Assembly (NCBI GenBank): GCA_040751955.1
Contig: JBFMFY010000021.1
Coordinates: 1 to 44,705, forward strand
DNA from: SpSt-333 sp040751955
GTDB taxonomy: Bacteria; Bacteroidota; Ignavibacteria; UBA10030; UBA8401
Reading direction: 5' to 3'
DNA length: 44,705 bases
Part shown: piece by piece, positions 1-7,954 of the stretch
Layout of the letters: each line of letters begins with the position of its first letter
How positions within the stretch are numbered: position 1 is the first letter of the stretch
Notes under the pieces: model-generated
What the model was told of the DNA's origin: nothing
What the model saw: the letters and a program-made list of their open reading frames with translations, nothing else
Databases searched by the model: none
Translations under genes and position numbers: made by a program

Positions 1-1
1 A

Positions 2-403
2 AAAAATATCATTTGGTGCTACAAAGGTCTGGTACTCAGTAGCGAAATCCAAGTAATATCCCTCCCCTCTGCTTTCATAATAGAAATTGTTCCATCCTAA
101 ATCTGCTGAGTTATTGCGCATCGAACCGTAGAGAGAAGCATCCACAGAAAAATTATGATCCTCATTCATTGATCTGTATAAAAAATTGAAATTTGAATTT
201 ACCGAATTACCACGAGAGAAACGTGTTTTCTGACCTGTACTAGTATCTGAAGATTGAGAAAAATATCCATTGAGGCTGCCGATGAGTCGTTGATACTTGG
301 ATTCTGGTATTCTAAAGTCTGTAATAGAAATTTCTTGTGAATATAGGAACTGAGATATTAACAACAGACATGCAGTCACCGCGTTCACTGGTTTATTAAT
401 CAT
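2..403 (-). CDS. Exported protein, N-terminal part (runs off left edge)
   Basis: An open frame of 134 codons starts with ATG at 403 and runs off the window with no stop. Residues 1-22 look like a signal peptide: a short charged start, a leucine-rich core and an SQFLYSQ end typical of Bacteroidota exported proteins. The mature part is rich in Asn, Ser, Tyr and Phe with alternating polar and aromatic residues (for example around FNFLYRSM and YYLDFATEYQ), which resembles the strands of an outer-membrane beta-barrel. I do not recognise a family. The start is supported by the signal peptide. The function is unknown; a surface or outer-membrane protein is an inference. Confidence 0.6.
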   Translation of the reverse strand, partial: MINKPVNAVTACLLLISQFLYSQEISITDFRIPESKYQRLIGSLNGYFSQSSDTSTGQKTRFSRGNSVNSNFNFLYRSMNEDHNFSVDASLYGSMRNNSADLGWNNFYYESRGEGYYLDFATEYQTFVAPNDIF

Positions 404-544
404 AATGGTTCCTTTGTTCTTTCTGAAAAGACTTTTAAGAAAAGCAAGAATTAGTTATGCACTACTAATATGACAGATGAATGTATGAAGATTTTAGGGA
501 AGTAGAAATCAGTAATTTCAAAATATCGGGGGAGTGTTTGGTGG

Positions 545-1504
545 TTATCTTGTTACCTTGAGATGCGTATTTATTTTTGTCAACGTCTCTCTATATTCTC
601 TCATCATTCTCCTTACCACTTCCGCCGCTGGAATAATATCCTTCACCAACCCCGAACTCTGTCCCATTTCCAATTCTCCCTCTTCCCAGTTTCCTTCGAA
701 GATCCCTTTCCGTTCGCGTCCACGGGCATGCAGTTCCATCATCCGTTCGCGCGTCATCCCTTTTTCGTTCTCCTCTTTCTGCACCTGAGTCATGAATGGA
801 CTTTTCATTGCACGGAGCGGGACAATATTCCTGTACGTCAACACTGTTGCACCATCACCTGCTTCGACAATTTTTTGTTTGTAGAATTCATGTCCCGAAG
901 ATTCAACCGTAGCAGCAAAGCGAGTACCAATCTGAACTCCTTCTGCACCCAATGCAAATGCAGCCGCCATCCCTCGTCCGTCCGCAATTCCGCCGGCAGC
1001 GATGACCGGAATTTTCACTGCATCAGCAACCTGAGGAACGAGAGCAAGTGTTGTGATTTCATCAACGCCGTTGTGCCCCCCCGCTTCGAATCCTTCGGCA
1101 ACGACCGCGTCACATCCGGCTTCCTGCGCTTTCAGCGCCTGCTTCACATTGGCGATAACATGGACAACAATGCATCCTTTCGATTTTAATTTTTCTAAAT
1201 GTCTTCCCGGATGCCCCGCCGATGTAAAAATTATTTTCACTCCTTCCTCCAACGCCGCCGTGATCAGATCTTCGACATCGCCGCGAAGCAGCGGAATGTT
1301 CACGCCGAACGGTTTTTTGGTTGCTGCTTGCGCTTTTTGAATATGCTCACGAAGCAGATCCGGTTTCATGGAACCGGAACCGATGAGACCGAGTGCGCCG
1401 GCATTGGAAACGGCAGTCGCCAATTTCCATCCGGATACCCAGACCATTCCAGCTTGTATAATTGGAAATTGAATGTTGAACAGAGAAGTAACGCGGGTTG
1501 TCAT
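545..1504 (-). CDS. Nitronate monooxygenase / FabK-like flavoprotein
   Basis: 319 residues with the FMN-binding TIM-barrel fold of the 2-nitropropane dioxygenase/FabK family. Visible signatures are the N-terminal FPIIQAGM strand, the EAGGHNG segment carrying the family histidine (about residue 144), and IPVIAAGGIADGRG followed by GAEGVQIGTRF, which hold the FMN phosphate. Members either oxidise alkyl nitronates or act as enoyl-ACP reductase II, and the sequence alone does not decide between the two. The length is normal for the family. It starts 9 bp after the DipZ-like gene ends, so the two are probably co-transcribed. Confidence 0.85.
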   Translation of the reverse strand: MTTRVTSLFNIQFPIIQAGMVWVSGWKLATAVSNAGALGLIGSGSMKPDLLREHIQKAQAATKKPFGVNIPLLRGDVEDLITAALEEGVKIIFTSAGHPGRHLEKLKSKGCIVVHVIANVKQALKAQEAGCDAVVAEGFEAGGHNGVDEITTLALVPQVADAVKIPVIAAGGIADGRGMAAAFALGAEGVQIGTRFAATVESSGHEFYKQKIVEAGDGATVLTYRNIVPLRAMKSPFMTQVQKEENEKGMTRERMMELHARGRERKGIFEGNWEEGELEMGQSSGLVKDIIPAAEVVRRMMREYRETLTKINTHLKVTR

Positions 1505-1513
1505 GTGCTATTG

Positions 1514-2542
1514 TCAGTTGTTGCGAAACGATTCTTCGATAGGGGAATATTCCTGCGATCGCGTCTCAAATGTGAGCATGTAAAAACTCACGCCGGATGA
1601 AAGCGGCGAACATTTTAATGTGTGAGATTCTGAGTTGTTCCGTTTGAGAATCGAAAAGAGTTTCGGTTCGTCAACGGTGATGTACGTGTGCCCTTGCTTA
1701 TCCTTTTGCACGTCGTCGCCGATGTTCACGATGCGAAGCGGTTCACCGTCAATTTCAATCCTTACGGTCGCTTTGGTCTCACTGCTGACAAGGATGCTCG
1801 TTTCATCTCCTTCGGTCCTGCAGATAAGATACTCCTCTTTCGCTGGACCTTCGGAAATGAATGCATTCCGTTCTGCACGCCAAATACCGTGCGCGTAAAA
1901 TTTTCCGTCGAAATAGATATGAGGATCGACGTACTGCGATGCCAGTTCGGGATTGTATCCTTCCGGGTTGCCAAGCGCCCCGTGGCGATATCCGGTAAAG
2001 ATCTCCCGCACCACATCTCCTGCCATCAGATATTTCGTATCGACTGCCGGGTTTAACAGTATGGGAAGTTCTCCTCTATATCCCGACTGCCGGAGAAGAA
2101 ATTGCACTGATCGTTCTATCCGTTCCGGAGTGAACGACCTCGCCATAATTTCGTACACATCACCTTTGTTATCAATCAGGCATATCGAAGGTAGCGTTGT
2201 GATGCGGTACGCATCGGTGATTTGATGTTGATTATCCGTGAGTAACGGGAAGAGAACCAGATCTTTCTTAATCCACTGTTCGATCCTCTTCGGATCTTTG
2301 CCGAAATCAAATTCGGGAGAATGAATACCGATGCAGGTCAATCCATATTCGTAGTACAACGCATGCAATCCGTTGATGAGCGGAACCAACTGCTGCGACT
2401 GCGGAGAATACCGGTCGCAGAAAAACAACAGCGCAGGTCTCCCATGCAGTTCACGGATGGAGAGCGGTTCGGAATTGAACCAATGATCGCCGTAAATTTC
2501 TGGCGCACGAAAATGCTGATATGTAAGCTGAAGAGATTTCAT
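1514..2542 (-). CDS. Thioredoxin-fold protein, DipZ C-terminal-like
   Basis: About 342 residues. Residues 1-160 resemble an AhpC/TSA-TlpA thioredoxin fold: RPALLFFCDRYSP at the active-site position, then FPLLTDNQHQI, and the cis-proline TTLPSICLID segment. The C-terminal half (TGYRHGALGNPEGYN, then DPHIYFDGKFYAHGIW) resembles the carbohydrate-binding-like module found after the thioredoxin domain of DipZ proteins. The usual CxxC is reduced to Cys-Asp-Arg-Tyr, so ordinary disulfide exchange is doubtful. I chose the ATG at 2542 because AAGGA lies about 7 bp upstream; an in-frame ATG at 2575 would add 11 residues. No membrane segment or signal peptide is visible. Confidence 0.7.
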   Translation of the reverse strand: MKSLQLTYQHFRAPEIYGDHWFNSEPLSIRELHGRPALLFFCDRYSPQSQQLVPLINGLHALYYEYGLTCIGIHSPEFDFGKDPKRIEQWIKKDLVLFPLLTDNQHQITDAYRITTLPSICLIDNKGDVYEIMARSFTPERIERSVQFLLRQSGYRGELPILLNPAVDTKYLMAGDVVREIFTGYRHGALGNPEGYNPELASQYVDPHIYFDGKFYAHGIWRAERNAFISEGPAKEEYLICRTEGDETSILVSSETKATVRIEIDGEPLRIVNIGDDVQKDKQGHTYITVDEPKLFSILKRNNSESHTLKCSPLSSGVSFYMLTFETRSQEYSPIEESFRNN

Positions 2543-2612
2543 TTTCAGATCCTTTGCTTCCCCACGAATCTGCATGAATCGTCACAAAAAATGATTCTGA
2601 ATATATAGTTGA

Positions 2613-2899
2613 TCATTTCGTCAAAATCATTCGTTTCCATTCAAGGGCACTTTTACTTCCAAAATTTATAAGCAAGCCAATTTGCAAATCAGTGACGTTC
2701 AAGTAGTTCAACAATTGTGATTCATCATTCTTGGTGAGGCGCTCTTGAGCCTTCAATTCTATCAGAATACTTTCATATGCTATTAAATCTGCTTTGTATT
2801 CTTTTTTCAATTTTCGAGTTTTGTATTGAATCGTCAAGAGTCTTTGAGAATCAAATGGAATAGATCTTTCACTAAATCAATTTGATTCTGTTCTTTCAT
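2613..2899 (-). pseudogene. GxxExxY family remnant with internal deletion
   Basis: The last 73 residues (ADLIAYESILIELKAQERL, then QLLNYLNVTDLQIGLLINFG) match the C-terminal two thirds of GxxExxY proteins, small PD-(D/E)XK-like proteins of about 125 residues. The block that names the family (GLLESVYE) is absent. Just upstream an ATG at 2899 opens a 21-codon frame (MKEQNQIDLVKDLFHLILK) that looks like the family's N-terminus and stops at 2834 in another frame. The gene therefore seems to have lost about 30 internal codons with a frameshift. The only start for the 3' part is a TTG at 2837. It lies alone between two operons. Confidence 0.65.
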
Positions 2900-2941
2900 C
2901 TTTTATCGTTCGTGAAAATTTGTGAAGATTCGTAGGAAATT

Positions 2942-3622
2942 TTACTTCCCTTTCCCTTCTATTACAACCACAAACTCCCCCTTTCGTTCCTCTTTCTCGA
3001 ATCGGCTCGCAAGTTCCGGTGCGGTACCGTGAAAAATTTCTTCGTCGGACATCGTCAAATTGAATGCGATGGACAGCCGGCGGGTATTTGTGAACACCTC
3101 AGCGATATCTTTCAGGAGCGGAACAAGCCGGTACGGTGTATCCATAAGAATGATTGTCCGCTGCTCGCGTTTAAGCTGCTGCAACTCCGCAATGCGCCGC
3201 GGACGTTTGGGAGAAAGCCATCCATAATAGACAAACTGATCAATAGAAAATCCTGAAACGGTGAGCGCCGGCATCAGAGATGATGCGCCGGGAATCGGTA
3301 CGATCTTGATCCCTTGCGCGACAGCCTTCCTGACCAACAACTGCCCGGGATCGGAAAAAACCGGAGTTCCGCAATCGGAAACAAGTGCAATGTTCTTCCC
3401 GCTCTTCAAATTATCCAAGATAATAAATGTTGCCGCCGATTCGTTGTGCTCATTCAAGCTCTCCACCGGTTTTTCAATTCCAAAGTGACGAAGCAGCCTG
3501 CTCCCTTCTTTTCGTTCCTCATAGACGACAAGATCGACGCTCTTCAAAACTTCAATCGCACGGAACGTCATATCCGCAAAGTTTCCAATCGGCGTCGCAA
3601 CGAGATAAAGTATTCCCGGCAT
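2942..3622 (-). CDS. RsmI-like tetrapyrrole-methylase-family methyltransferase
   Basis: 226 residues of the RsmI (16S rRNA C1402 2'-O-methyltransferase) family, which binds S-adenosylmethionine in a tetrapyrrole-methylase fold. Seen are YLVATPIGNFADMT at the N-terminus, ALVSDCGTPVFSDPG, VPIPGASSLMPALTVSG and a C-terminal GEFVVVIEG. Positions that are EDTR and ELTK in standard RsmI read YEERK and FNLTM here, so this is a divergent member and substrate or activity may differ. The chosen ATG lies 1 bp after the stop of the upstream transporter gene (TAGTATG); an upstream TTG would add six residues that overlap that gene. It is the last gene of the dut-led run. Confidence 0.75.
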   Translation of the reverse strand: MPGILYLVATPIGNFADMTFRAIEVLKSVDLVVYEERKEGSRLLRHFGIEKPVESLNEHNESAATFIILDNLKSGKNIALVSDCGTPVFSDPGQLLVRKAVAQGIKIVPIPGASSLMPALTVSGFSIDQFVYYGWLSPKRPRRIAELQQLKREQRTIILMDTPYRLVPLLKDIAEVFTNTRRLSIAFNLTMSDEEIFHGTAPELASRFEKEERKGEFVVVIEGKGK

Positions 3623-3623
3623 A

Positions 3624-4910
3624 CTATACTTCGCCTTCAAGCTGTAATTCTTTTTTCCTGTTCGTTTCCCACTCTTTGATGGAAACGATAATGATCGCCG
3701 CTGCGGGGATCGAGATCAACAATCCGATGAACCCAAGAAAATATCCGAACAGAAACAGTGAAAGGATGAGCACGACGGGATGCAATCCTATTTTTTCGCC
3801 AATGAGCATCGGTGTCAGCACATACACTTCGATAATATGCAGTACTGCCAGGAACGATACCGTCGAAATCACCGGCAGCGCAAGTGTACCCATGCTGAGC
3901 GATGCGACAAATGCCGACACCGACAAGATCGTGATAAATCCGAAGTACGGCACGAAGAATAGCAATCCCGAAAGGATGCCGAGAACGATCGGATACGGGA
4001 TCCCGATGATCGTCAGTCCGACGGAGACAACGCACGCGTCAAATATCGCAATGATCGTCGTGCCGCGAATATACCGCCCGAGGATCTGATCGACACGGTG
4101 ATAAAATTGTATCGACTGCTCCCTCCTTTTTTTCGGTATCATCATTTTTACGCGGTGACGGACGAGCGGAAAATCCTTCAGCAGGAAGAATGTCAAGAAC
4201 GGAATGATAACAATGTTGACGATGCCGCTGACCAATACCTGTAATCCGCTCACGATACCGAACGTTCCTTTGAGTAATCCCTTCAGAATATCTTCCACAC
4301 GCGGCGCTATTGTGTTGGTCAGCATGCTGCGAAGCTGATCCGATTGTATCCCGTACTTCTGCAGTACTTTTATGAACCTGCCATCCAGCACCCATTCCAC
4401 AAATTGGGTAGAAATCACGCCAATCGATTGAAGTATCCCTTCAAATTGCGCAACAATATGCGGTAAGCCGAGGACAAGAAGAACAATGACAAGCGCGATC
4501 ACGCAGCAGATAATAAACACAGCCGAGGTCCAGCGAGGAATTTTCCATGAAGTCTCCAGTCGTGTGACGATCGGATGGAGCAGGTATGCAAAAAAAAGTG
4601 AGAGGACGAACGGCGCAAGGATCTCTTCAACGGTGTACATAAACCAGATCACAAACAATCCGCTTGATAAGAACATAATATTCTTTGCCACCTTGTTCTC
4701 GCGAAGAGGATAAAGTAATGCGATGATTATTCCCACAACCAGGATCGGTGATACCAAAGCTTCAAGTGTGTAGAGGAGTACAACCAACAGTACCAATCCG
4801 GCGGTGATTACGACAACGTCGAGAGATGAAGCGGGTGTCGGTGCTGGTTCAATCTGTTCGATCACCGTTTGTTCAACAATTTTTTTATGTCGTGGCATAT
4901 GTTTTTTCAT
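3624..4910 (-). CDS. AI-2E family transporter / PerM-like permease
   Basis: 428 residues with about eight hydrophobic segments in the arrangement of the AI-2E transporter (UPF0118/PerM) family: a pair near residues 30-70, one near 85-110, one near 128-150, then a soluble stretch, and four in the C-terminal half. The family hallmarks PFLTFFLLKD (about 235-247), FYHRVDQILGRYIRG and GIPYPIVLGILSGLL are present. Members are inner-membrane permeases linked to autoinducer-2 or ion/solute efflux; the substrate here is unknown. The ATG follows the dut stop with no gap (TAAATG), which suggests translational coupling. The first 28 residues form a charged cytoplasmic tail. Confidence 0.85.
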   Translation of the reverse strand: MKKHMPRHKKIVEQTVIEQIEPAPTPASSLDVVVITAGLVLLVVLLYTLEALVSPILVVGIIIALLYPLRENKVAKNIMFLSSGLFVIWFMYTVEEILAPFVLSLFFAYLLHPIVTRLETSWKIPRWTSAVFIICCVIALVIVLLVLGLPHIVAQFEGILQSIGVISTQFVEWVLDGRFIKVLQKYGIQSDQLRSMLTNTIAPRVEDILKGLLKGTFGIVSGLQVLVSGIVNIVIIPFLTFFLLKDFPLVRHRVKMMIPKKRREQSIQFYHRVDQILGRYIRGTTIIAIFDACVVSVGLTIIGIPYPIVLGILSGLLFFVPYFGFITILSVSAFVASLSMGTLALPVISTVSFLAVLHIIEVYVLTPMLIGEKIGLHPVVLILSLFLFGYFLGFIGLLISIPAAAIIIVSIKEWETNRKKELQLEGEV

Positions 4911-5372
4911 TTAGGTTTGTGAAATACCGGTGCTTCCAAAACCGCCGCCCCCTCGTGTTGTGCCTGACAGTTGCTGCACCTCCTCCCATTCTATCCGCTC
5001 GTACTTTGCAATCACCATTTGTGCGATGCGGTCTCCTCGTTTAACGGTAAATTCATTGTTCCCGAAATTTGTGACGATAATTTTCACTTCACCGCGATAA
5101 TCTGAGTCAATCGTCCCGGGTGAATTCATAATTCCGATGCTGTTTTTAATTGCCAACCCGCTGCGGGGTCGAATCTGTGCTTCAAACCCAATTGGCAGTT
5201 CAATGGAAAACCCGGTCGGAACCAACACTGTTTCACCCGGTTGTATCTTCAATACTGTTTCAACAGCTGCATATATATCCATCCCAGCAGAACCGGGAGT
5301 TGCATACGCTGGCATTGGAACGTCATTCAATGTGGAAGAAGTTCTACTTATTTTTATTTTTTGGTGAGTCAC
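4911..5372 (-). CDS. dut: dUTP diphosphatase
   Basis: 153 residues, the normal length of a trimeric dUTPase, which hydrolyses dUTP to dUMP and pyrophosphate and keeps uracil out of DNA. The five family motifs are visible in order: TPGSAGMDIYA, RPRSGLAIKN, GTIDSDYRGEVK with the catalytic aspartate, GDRIAQMVI, and the C-terminal glycine-rich arm RGGGGFGSTG that closes over the nucleotide. It is the first gene of a tight minus-strand run and is divergent from the TPR protein gene across a 190-bp AT-rich gap. Confidence 0.95.
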   Translation of the reverse strand: MTHQKIKISRTSSTLNDVPMPAYATPGSAGMDIYAAVETVLKIQPGETVLVPTGFSIELPIGFEAQIRPRSGLAIKNSIGIMNSPGTIDSDYRGEVKIIVTNFGNNEFTVKRGDRIAQMVIAKYERIEWEEVQQLSGTTRGGGGFGSTGISQT

Positions 5373-5493
5373 GAAATCCCTTCAAGTATTGGTTGAGACA
5401 AAGGTAATCACCGATTTAAGGAAAAGCAAACAATGACAATTTCGTTTATTTTCGACACTTTTCATAGAAAATTAATTGTTAACAATGGAATTA

Positions 5494-5522
5494 TTGACTT
5501 CACCCCCCTTTTTTTGTTAATT
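5494..5522 (+). promoter_or_regulatory. Candidate sigma-70-type promoter for the TPR gene
   Basis: TTGACT at 5494-5499 is followed, after 16-17 bases containing C and T runs, by GTTAAT/TTAATT at 5516-5522, about 40 bp before the TPR gene start. The -35 match is good and the -10 match is poor. Bacteroidota often use a different consensus, so this is tentative. Confidence 0.3.
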
Positions 5523-5562
5523 GAAACAGAGTAATCCCTTTCAACAATAACCGCAATTCTCG

Positions 5563-6987
5563 ATGTCCACATTCGACCACGACAATTTTGATGATGATTT
5601 TGAGGGTGACTCCTCACCCCGGCGTGATAAAAACGACGATATTGAACGTTACAAGGAATTATTACGACGCGGCGGTAATGGACTGAAAAATATTGAAGCT
5701 TTGGAGCAGATCATCAACTTCTATTTTGAAAAGGAAAAGTACGAAGAAGCACTCGAATTTGCCTCTCAATTGGTAGAATATGCCCCCTATTCATCGGACA
5801 GTTGGATGAGAAAAGGGATGATTCTGAATAATCTGTTCCGATATGAGGAAGCATTGGCTTGTTATGATCACGCCATCCATTTGAATCCCAACGACAGTGA
5901 TCTGTTCATAAATCGGGGAATTACGCTCGATAATTCAAATCGGAACCAAGAAGCGCTTCAGGATTTTGAACAAGCATTAATCCTAAATCCCGGAGACGGT
6001 GAAGCGTTATTGAATAAAGCTGTGATTCTTGAAAAGATGGAACGGCTTGACGAGGCGCTTGAGATACTCCTCTTCTTAAAGACTGAAGACCCTGAAAATC
6101 CCGACGTATGGTTTGAACTTGCGTTCTGTTATGATCTTATGGATAGAGTTGAAGAATCGCTGCAATGTTATGACAAGCACATCGATCTTGATCCCTATAA
6201 CCTTAATGCGTGGTACAACCGTGGTATAGTTCTGAACAGACTCGGACAGCACGAGCGGTCGATTGACAGTTATGATATGGCTCTTGCAATTAAAGAAGAC
6301 TTTCCCGCAGCGTGGTATAACAAAGGGAATGTTCTTGCACTGTTGGGAAAATTGGATCAGTCCATTGAATGTTACAAACAGACACTCCGGTTTGAACCGA
6401 AAGATGTACCCGCACTGCATAACCTTGGCAATGCGTATGAAGAACTTGGCAACTTGCAGGAAGCAATCAAATGTTTTTCATTGGCGATCAAATACGACAG
6501 TAAGCACTACGAATCGTATTTCGGACGGGGCAGCTGCTACGATTCAATGGAACAATATAGGAAAGCACTCACCGATTACAACAGGGCGCTTGAGATCTGC
6601 AGGGAGTATCCTGACCTCTGGTATGCAAAAGCGGACGCCGAATTCAATCTTGGCAAATACAAGGAATGTATTCTAAGTTATAAAATGGTTGTCCAACTCG
6701 CGCCGGAAAATTATGAGGCGTGGTACGATTACGGCGATACGTTGTTCTTTATGGGATATTTGAAGGAAAGCCTGAAAGCATTGAACAAGTCCATTGAACT
6801 AAAAGACACGTTTGCCGATTCGTTCTACAGCAGAGCAAAAGTTTTGTTCGTAATGGAAAAAAACCTTGATGCTGTCGAGTCACTCAAGACGGCGTTGAAA
6901 TTGAATCCGGAGCTGCGGAAAAAACTGGATACGGAATTCAAAGGAGTGAAATCAATAAAGGAATTCGCCGTTTTGCTGCAGTCATAA
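5563..6987 (+). CDS. Tetratricopeptide-repeat protein
   Basis: 474 residues built almost entirely of about twelve 34-residue TPR units from residue 45 to the end. Repeated signatures are the W/Y at helix A (DSWMRKG, DVWFELA, NAWYNRG, AAWYNKG) and the conserved ALxLNP-type turn between units. The first 25 residues are acidic and Asp-rich (DHDNFDDDFEGD). No signal peptide or membrane segment is seen, so it is probably a cytoplasmic scaffold for protein-protein contacts; its partner is not visible. The gene is monocistronic: AT-rich DNA lies upstream and a clear terminator follows. There is no obvious Shine-Dalgarno sequence before the ATG. Confidence 0.85.
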   Translation: MSTFDHDNFDDDFEGDSSPRRDKNDDIERYKELLRRGGNGLKNIEALEQIINFYFEKEKYEEALEFASQLVEYAPYSSDSWMRKGMILNNLFRYEEALACYDHAIHLNPNDSDLFINRGITLDNSNRNQEALQDFEQALILNPGDGEALLNKAVILEKMERLDEALEILLFLKTEDPENPDVWFELAFCYDLMDRVEESLQCYDKHIDLDPYNLNAWYNRGIVLNRLGQHERSIDSYDMALAIKEDFPAAWYNKGNVLALLGKLDQSIECYKQTLRFEPKDVPALHNLGNAYEELGNLQEAIKCFSLAIKYDSKHYESYFGRGSCYDSMEQYRKALTDYNRALEICREYPDLWYAKADAEFNLGKYKECILSYKMVVQLAPENYEAWYDYGDTLFFMGYLKESLKALNKSIELKDTFADSFYSRAKVLFVMEKNLDAVESLKTALKLNPELRKKLDTEFKGVKSIKEFAVLLQS

Positions 6988-7015
6988 ACTATGCTGCCCC
7001 GGAGTCTCCTTTCAC

Positions 7016-7043
7016 AACCTAATCACCCTGATTAGGTTTTTTT
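7016..7043 (+). terminator. Rho-independent terminator after the TPR gene
   Basis: A perfect 10-bp stem, AACCTAATCA and TGATTAGGTT, with a CCC loop is followed at once by seven T residues. It lies 29 bp after the TPR stop codon and just before aroE. Confidence 0.9.
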
Positions 7044-7069
7044 GTCTCTTTTCGATTATATTACGCATT

Positions 7070-7954
7070 ATGAAACTACACAGGCACTCTGAACACCAGC
7101 GCATGATCGGTATTATCGGTCACAAAATAGCGCACACTCTCTCCCCCGTGATGCACACTACGGCGTTTAAGAAATTAAATCTTGATTTTACATACGGTGT
7201 TATGGATGTAACACTGGAAATGCTGCCGAACCTTATCGCATCAATGAGGGCGTTGAATTTCAGGGGGGCAAACGTCACATTGCCGTACAAACAAGAGGTC
7301 ATCCCTCTCGTGGACGAAGTATCCGAAGAGGCGAAAGTAATCGGTGCGGTCAATACAATCGTCAATAACTCGGGGCGGCTTGTCGGGTACAATACGGATG
7401 CACACGGAGTCTATATTTCGCTTGCTTACTACGCTGAAAGTATTAAGAACAATCATGTTGTAATTTTCGGCGCCGGCGGAGCGGCACGTGCAACAGTCTA
7501 TGCGGTAGCAAAATTTTTTGCACCAAAAAGAATCATGATCGTCAACAGGACACTGGAAAACGCAAAAAAAATAGCGGAAGAATTCGGACCGAAATTCAAA
7601 TTGACAAAGTTCTTTTTCACGAATGACAACGAAACAACCCTTCGTGAACTGGAAGTTGCCGCATTGATCATCAATACCACATCGGTCGGCATGAAACCGT
7701 TGGTGAACTTTCATCCGCTTCCATCCAATGTGAAGATTCAGAAAAATCAAATCGTGCTCGACATTGTCTATAACCCAATTGATACCGCACTCCTCCAGAT
7801 TGCATCTGCCGCCGGAGCAACGGTCATCAGCGGTGTCGAGATGCTTTTAGGACAGGGTGCAAAAGCATTCGAGTTGTTCACCCACCAGGAATTCCCCATG
7901 CACGCCGCACGTGAGGCAGTTGTGAAAGAATTGACACAGGATACGCATCAATGA
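7070..7954 (+). CDS. aroE: Shikimate dehydrogenase
   Basis: 294 residues; reduces 3-dehydroshikimate to shikimate with NADPH in the chorismate pathway. The substrate side shows HTLSPVMHT, the catalytic lysine K74 in TLPYKQEV, and NTDAHG with D110. The nucleotide side shows FGAGGAARA (about 133-141) and the NRT motif that selects NADP. NTTSVGM and the C-terminal GVEMLLGQGAKAFELF segment are also present. The ATG at 7070 gives an 11-residue extension before the usual MIGIIG start, so an ATG at 7103 is possible. The stop overlaps the next start by ATGA. aroB and aroK are far away on the other strand at 31-33 kb. Confidence 0.95.
   Translation: MKLHRHSEHQRMIGIIGHKIAHTLSPVMHTTAFKKLNLDFTYGVMDVTLEMLPNLIASMRALNFRGANVTLPYKQEVIPLVDEVSEEAKVIGAVNTIVNNSGRLVGYNTDAHGVYISLAYYAESIKNNHVVIFGAGGAARATVYAVAKFFAPKRIMIVNRTLENAKKIAEEFGPKFKLTKFFFTNDNETTLRELEVAALIINTTSVGMKPLVNFHPLPSNVKIQKNQIVLDIVYNPIDTALLQIASAAGATVISGVEMLLGQGAKAFELFTHQEFPMHAAREAVVKELTQDTHQ

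Noticed and set aside
563..1189. Long open frame opposite the nitronate monooxygenase gene
   Set aside because: It lies antisense to a well-supported gene and its translation, rich in Cys, His and Phe, has no recognisable motif.
3427..4089. 220-codon plus-strand frame across the RsmI-like and AI-2E genes
   Set aside because: It spans two real genes on the other strand and shows no domain.
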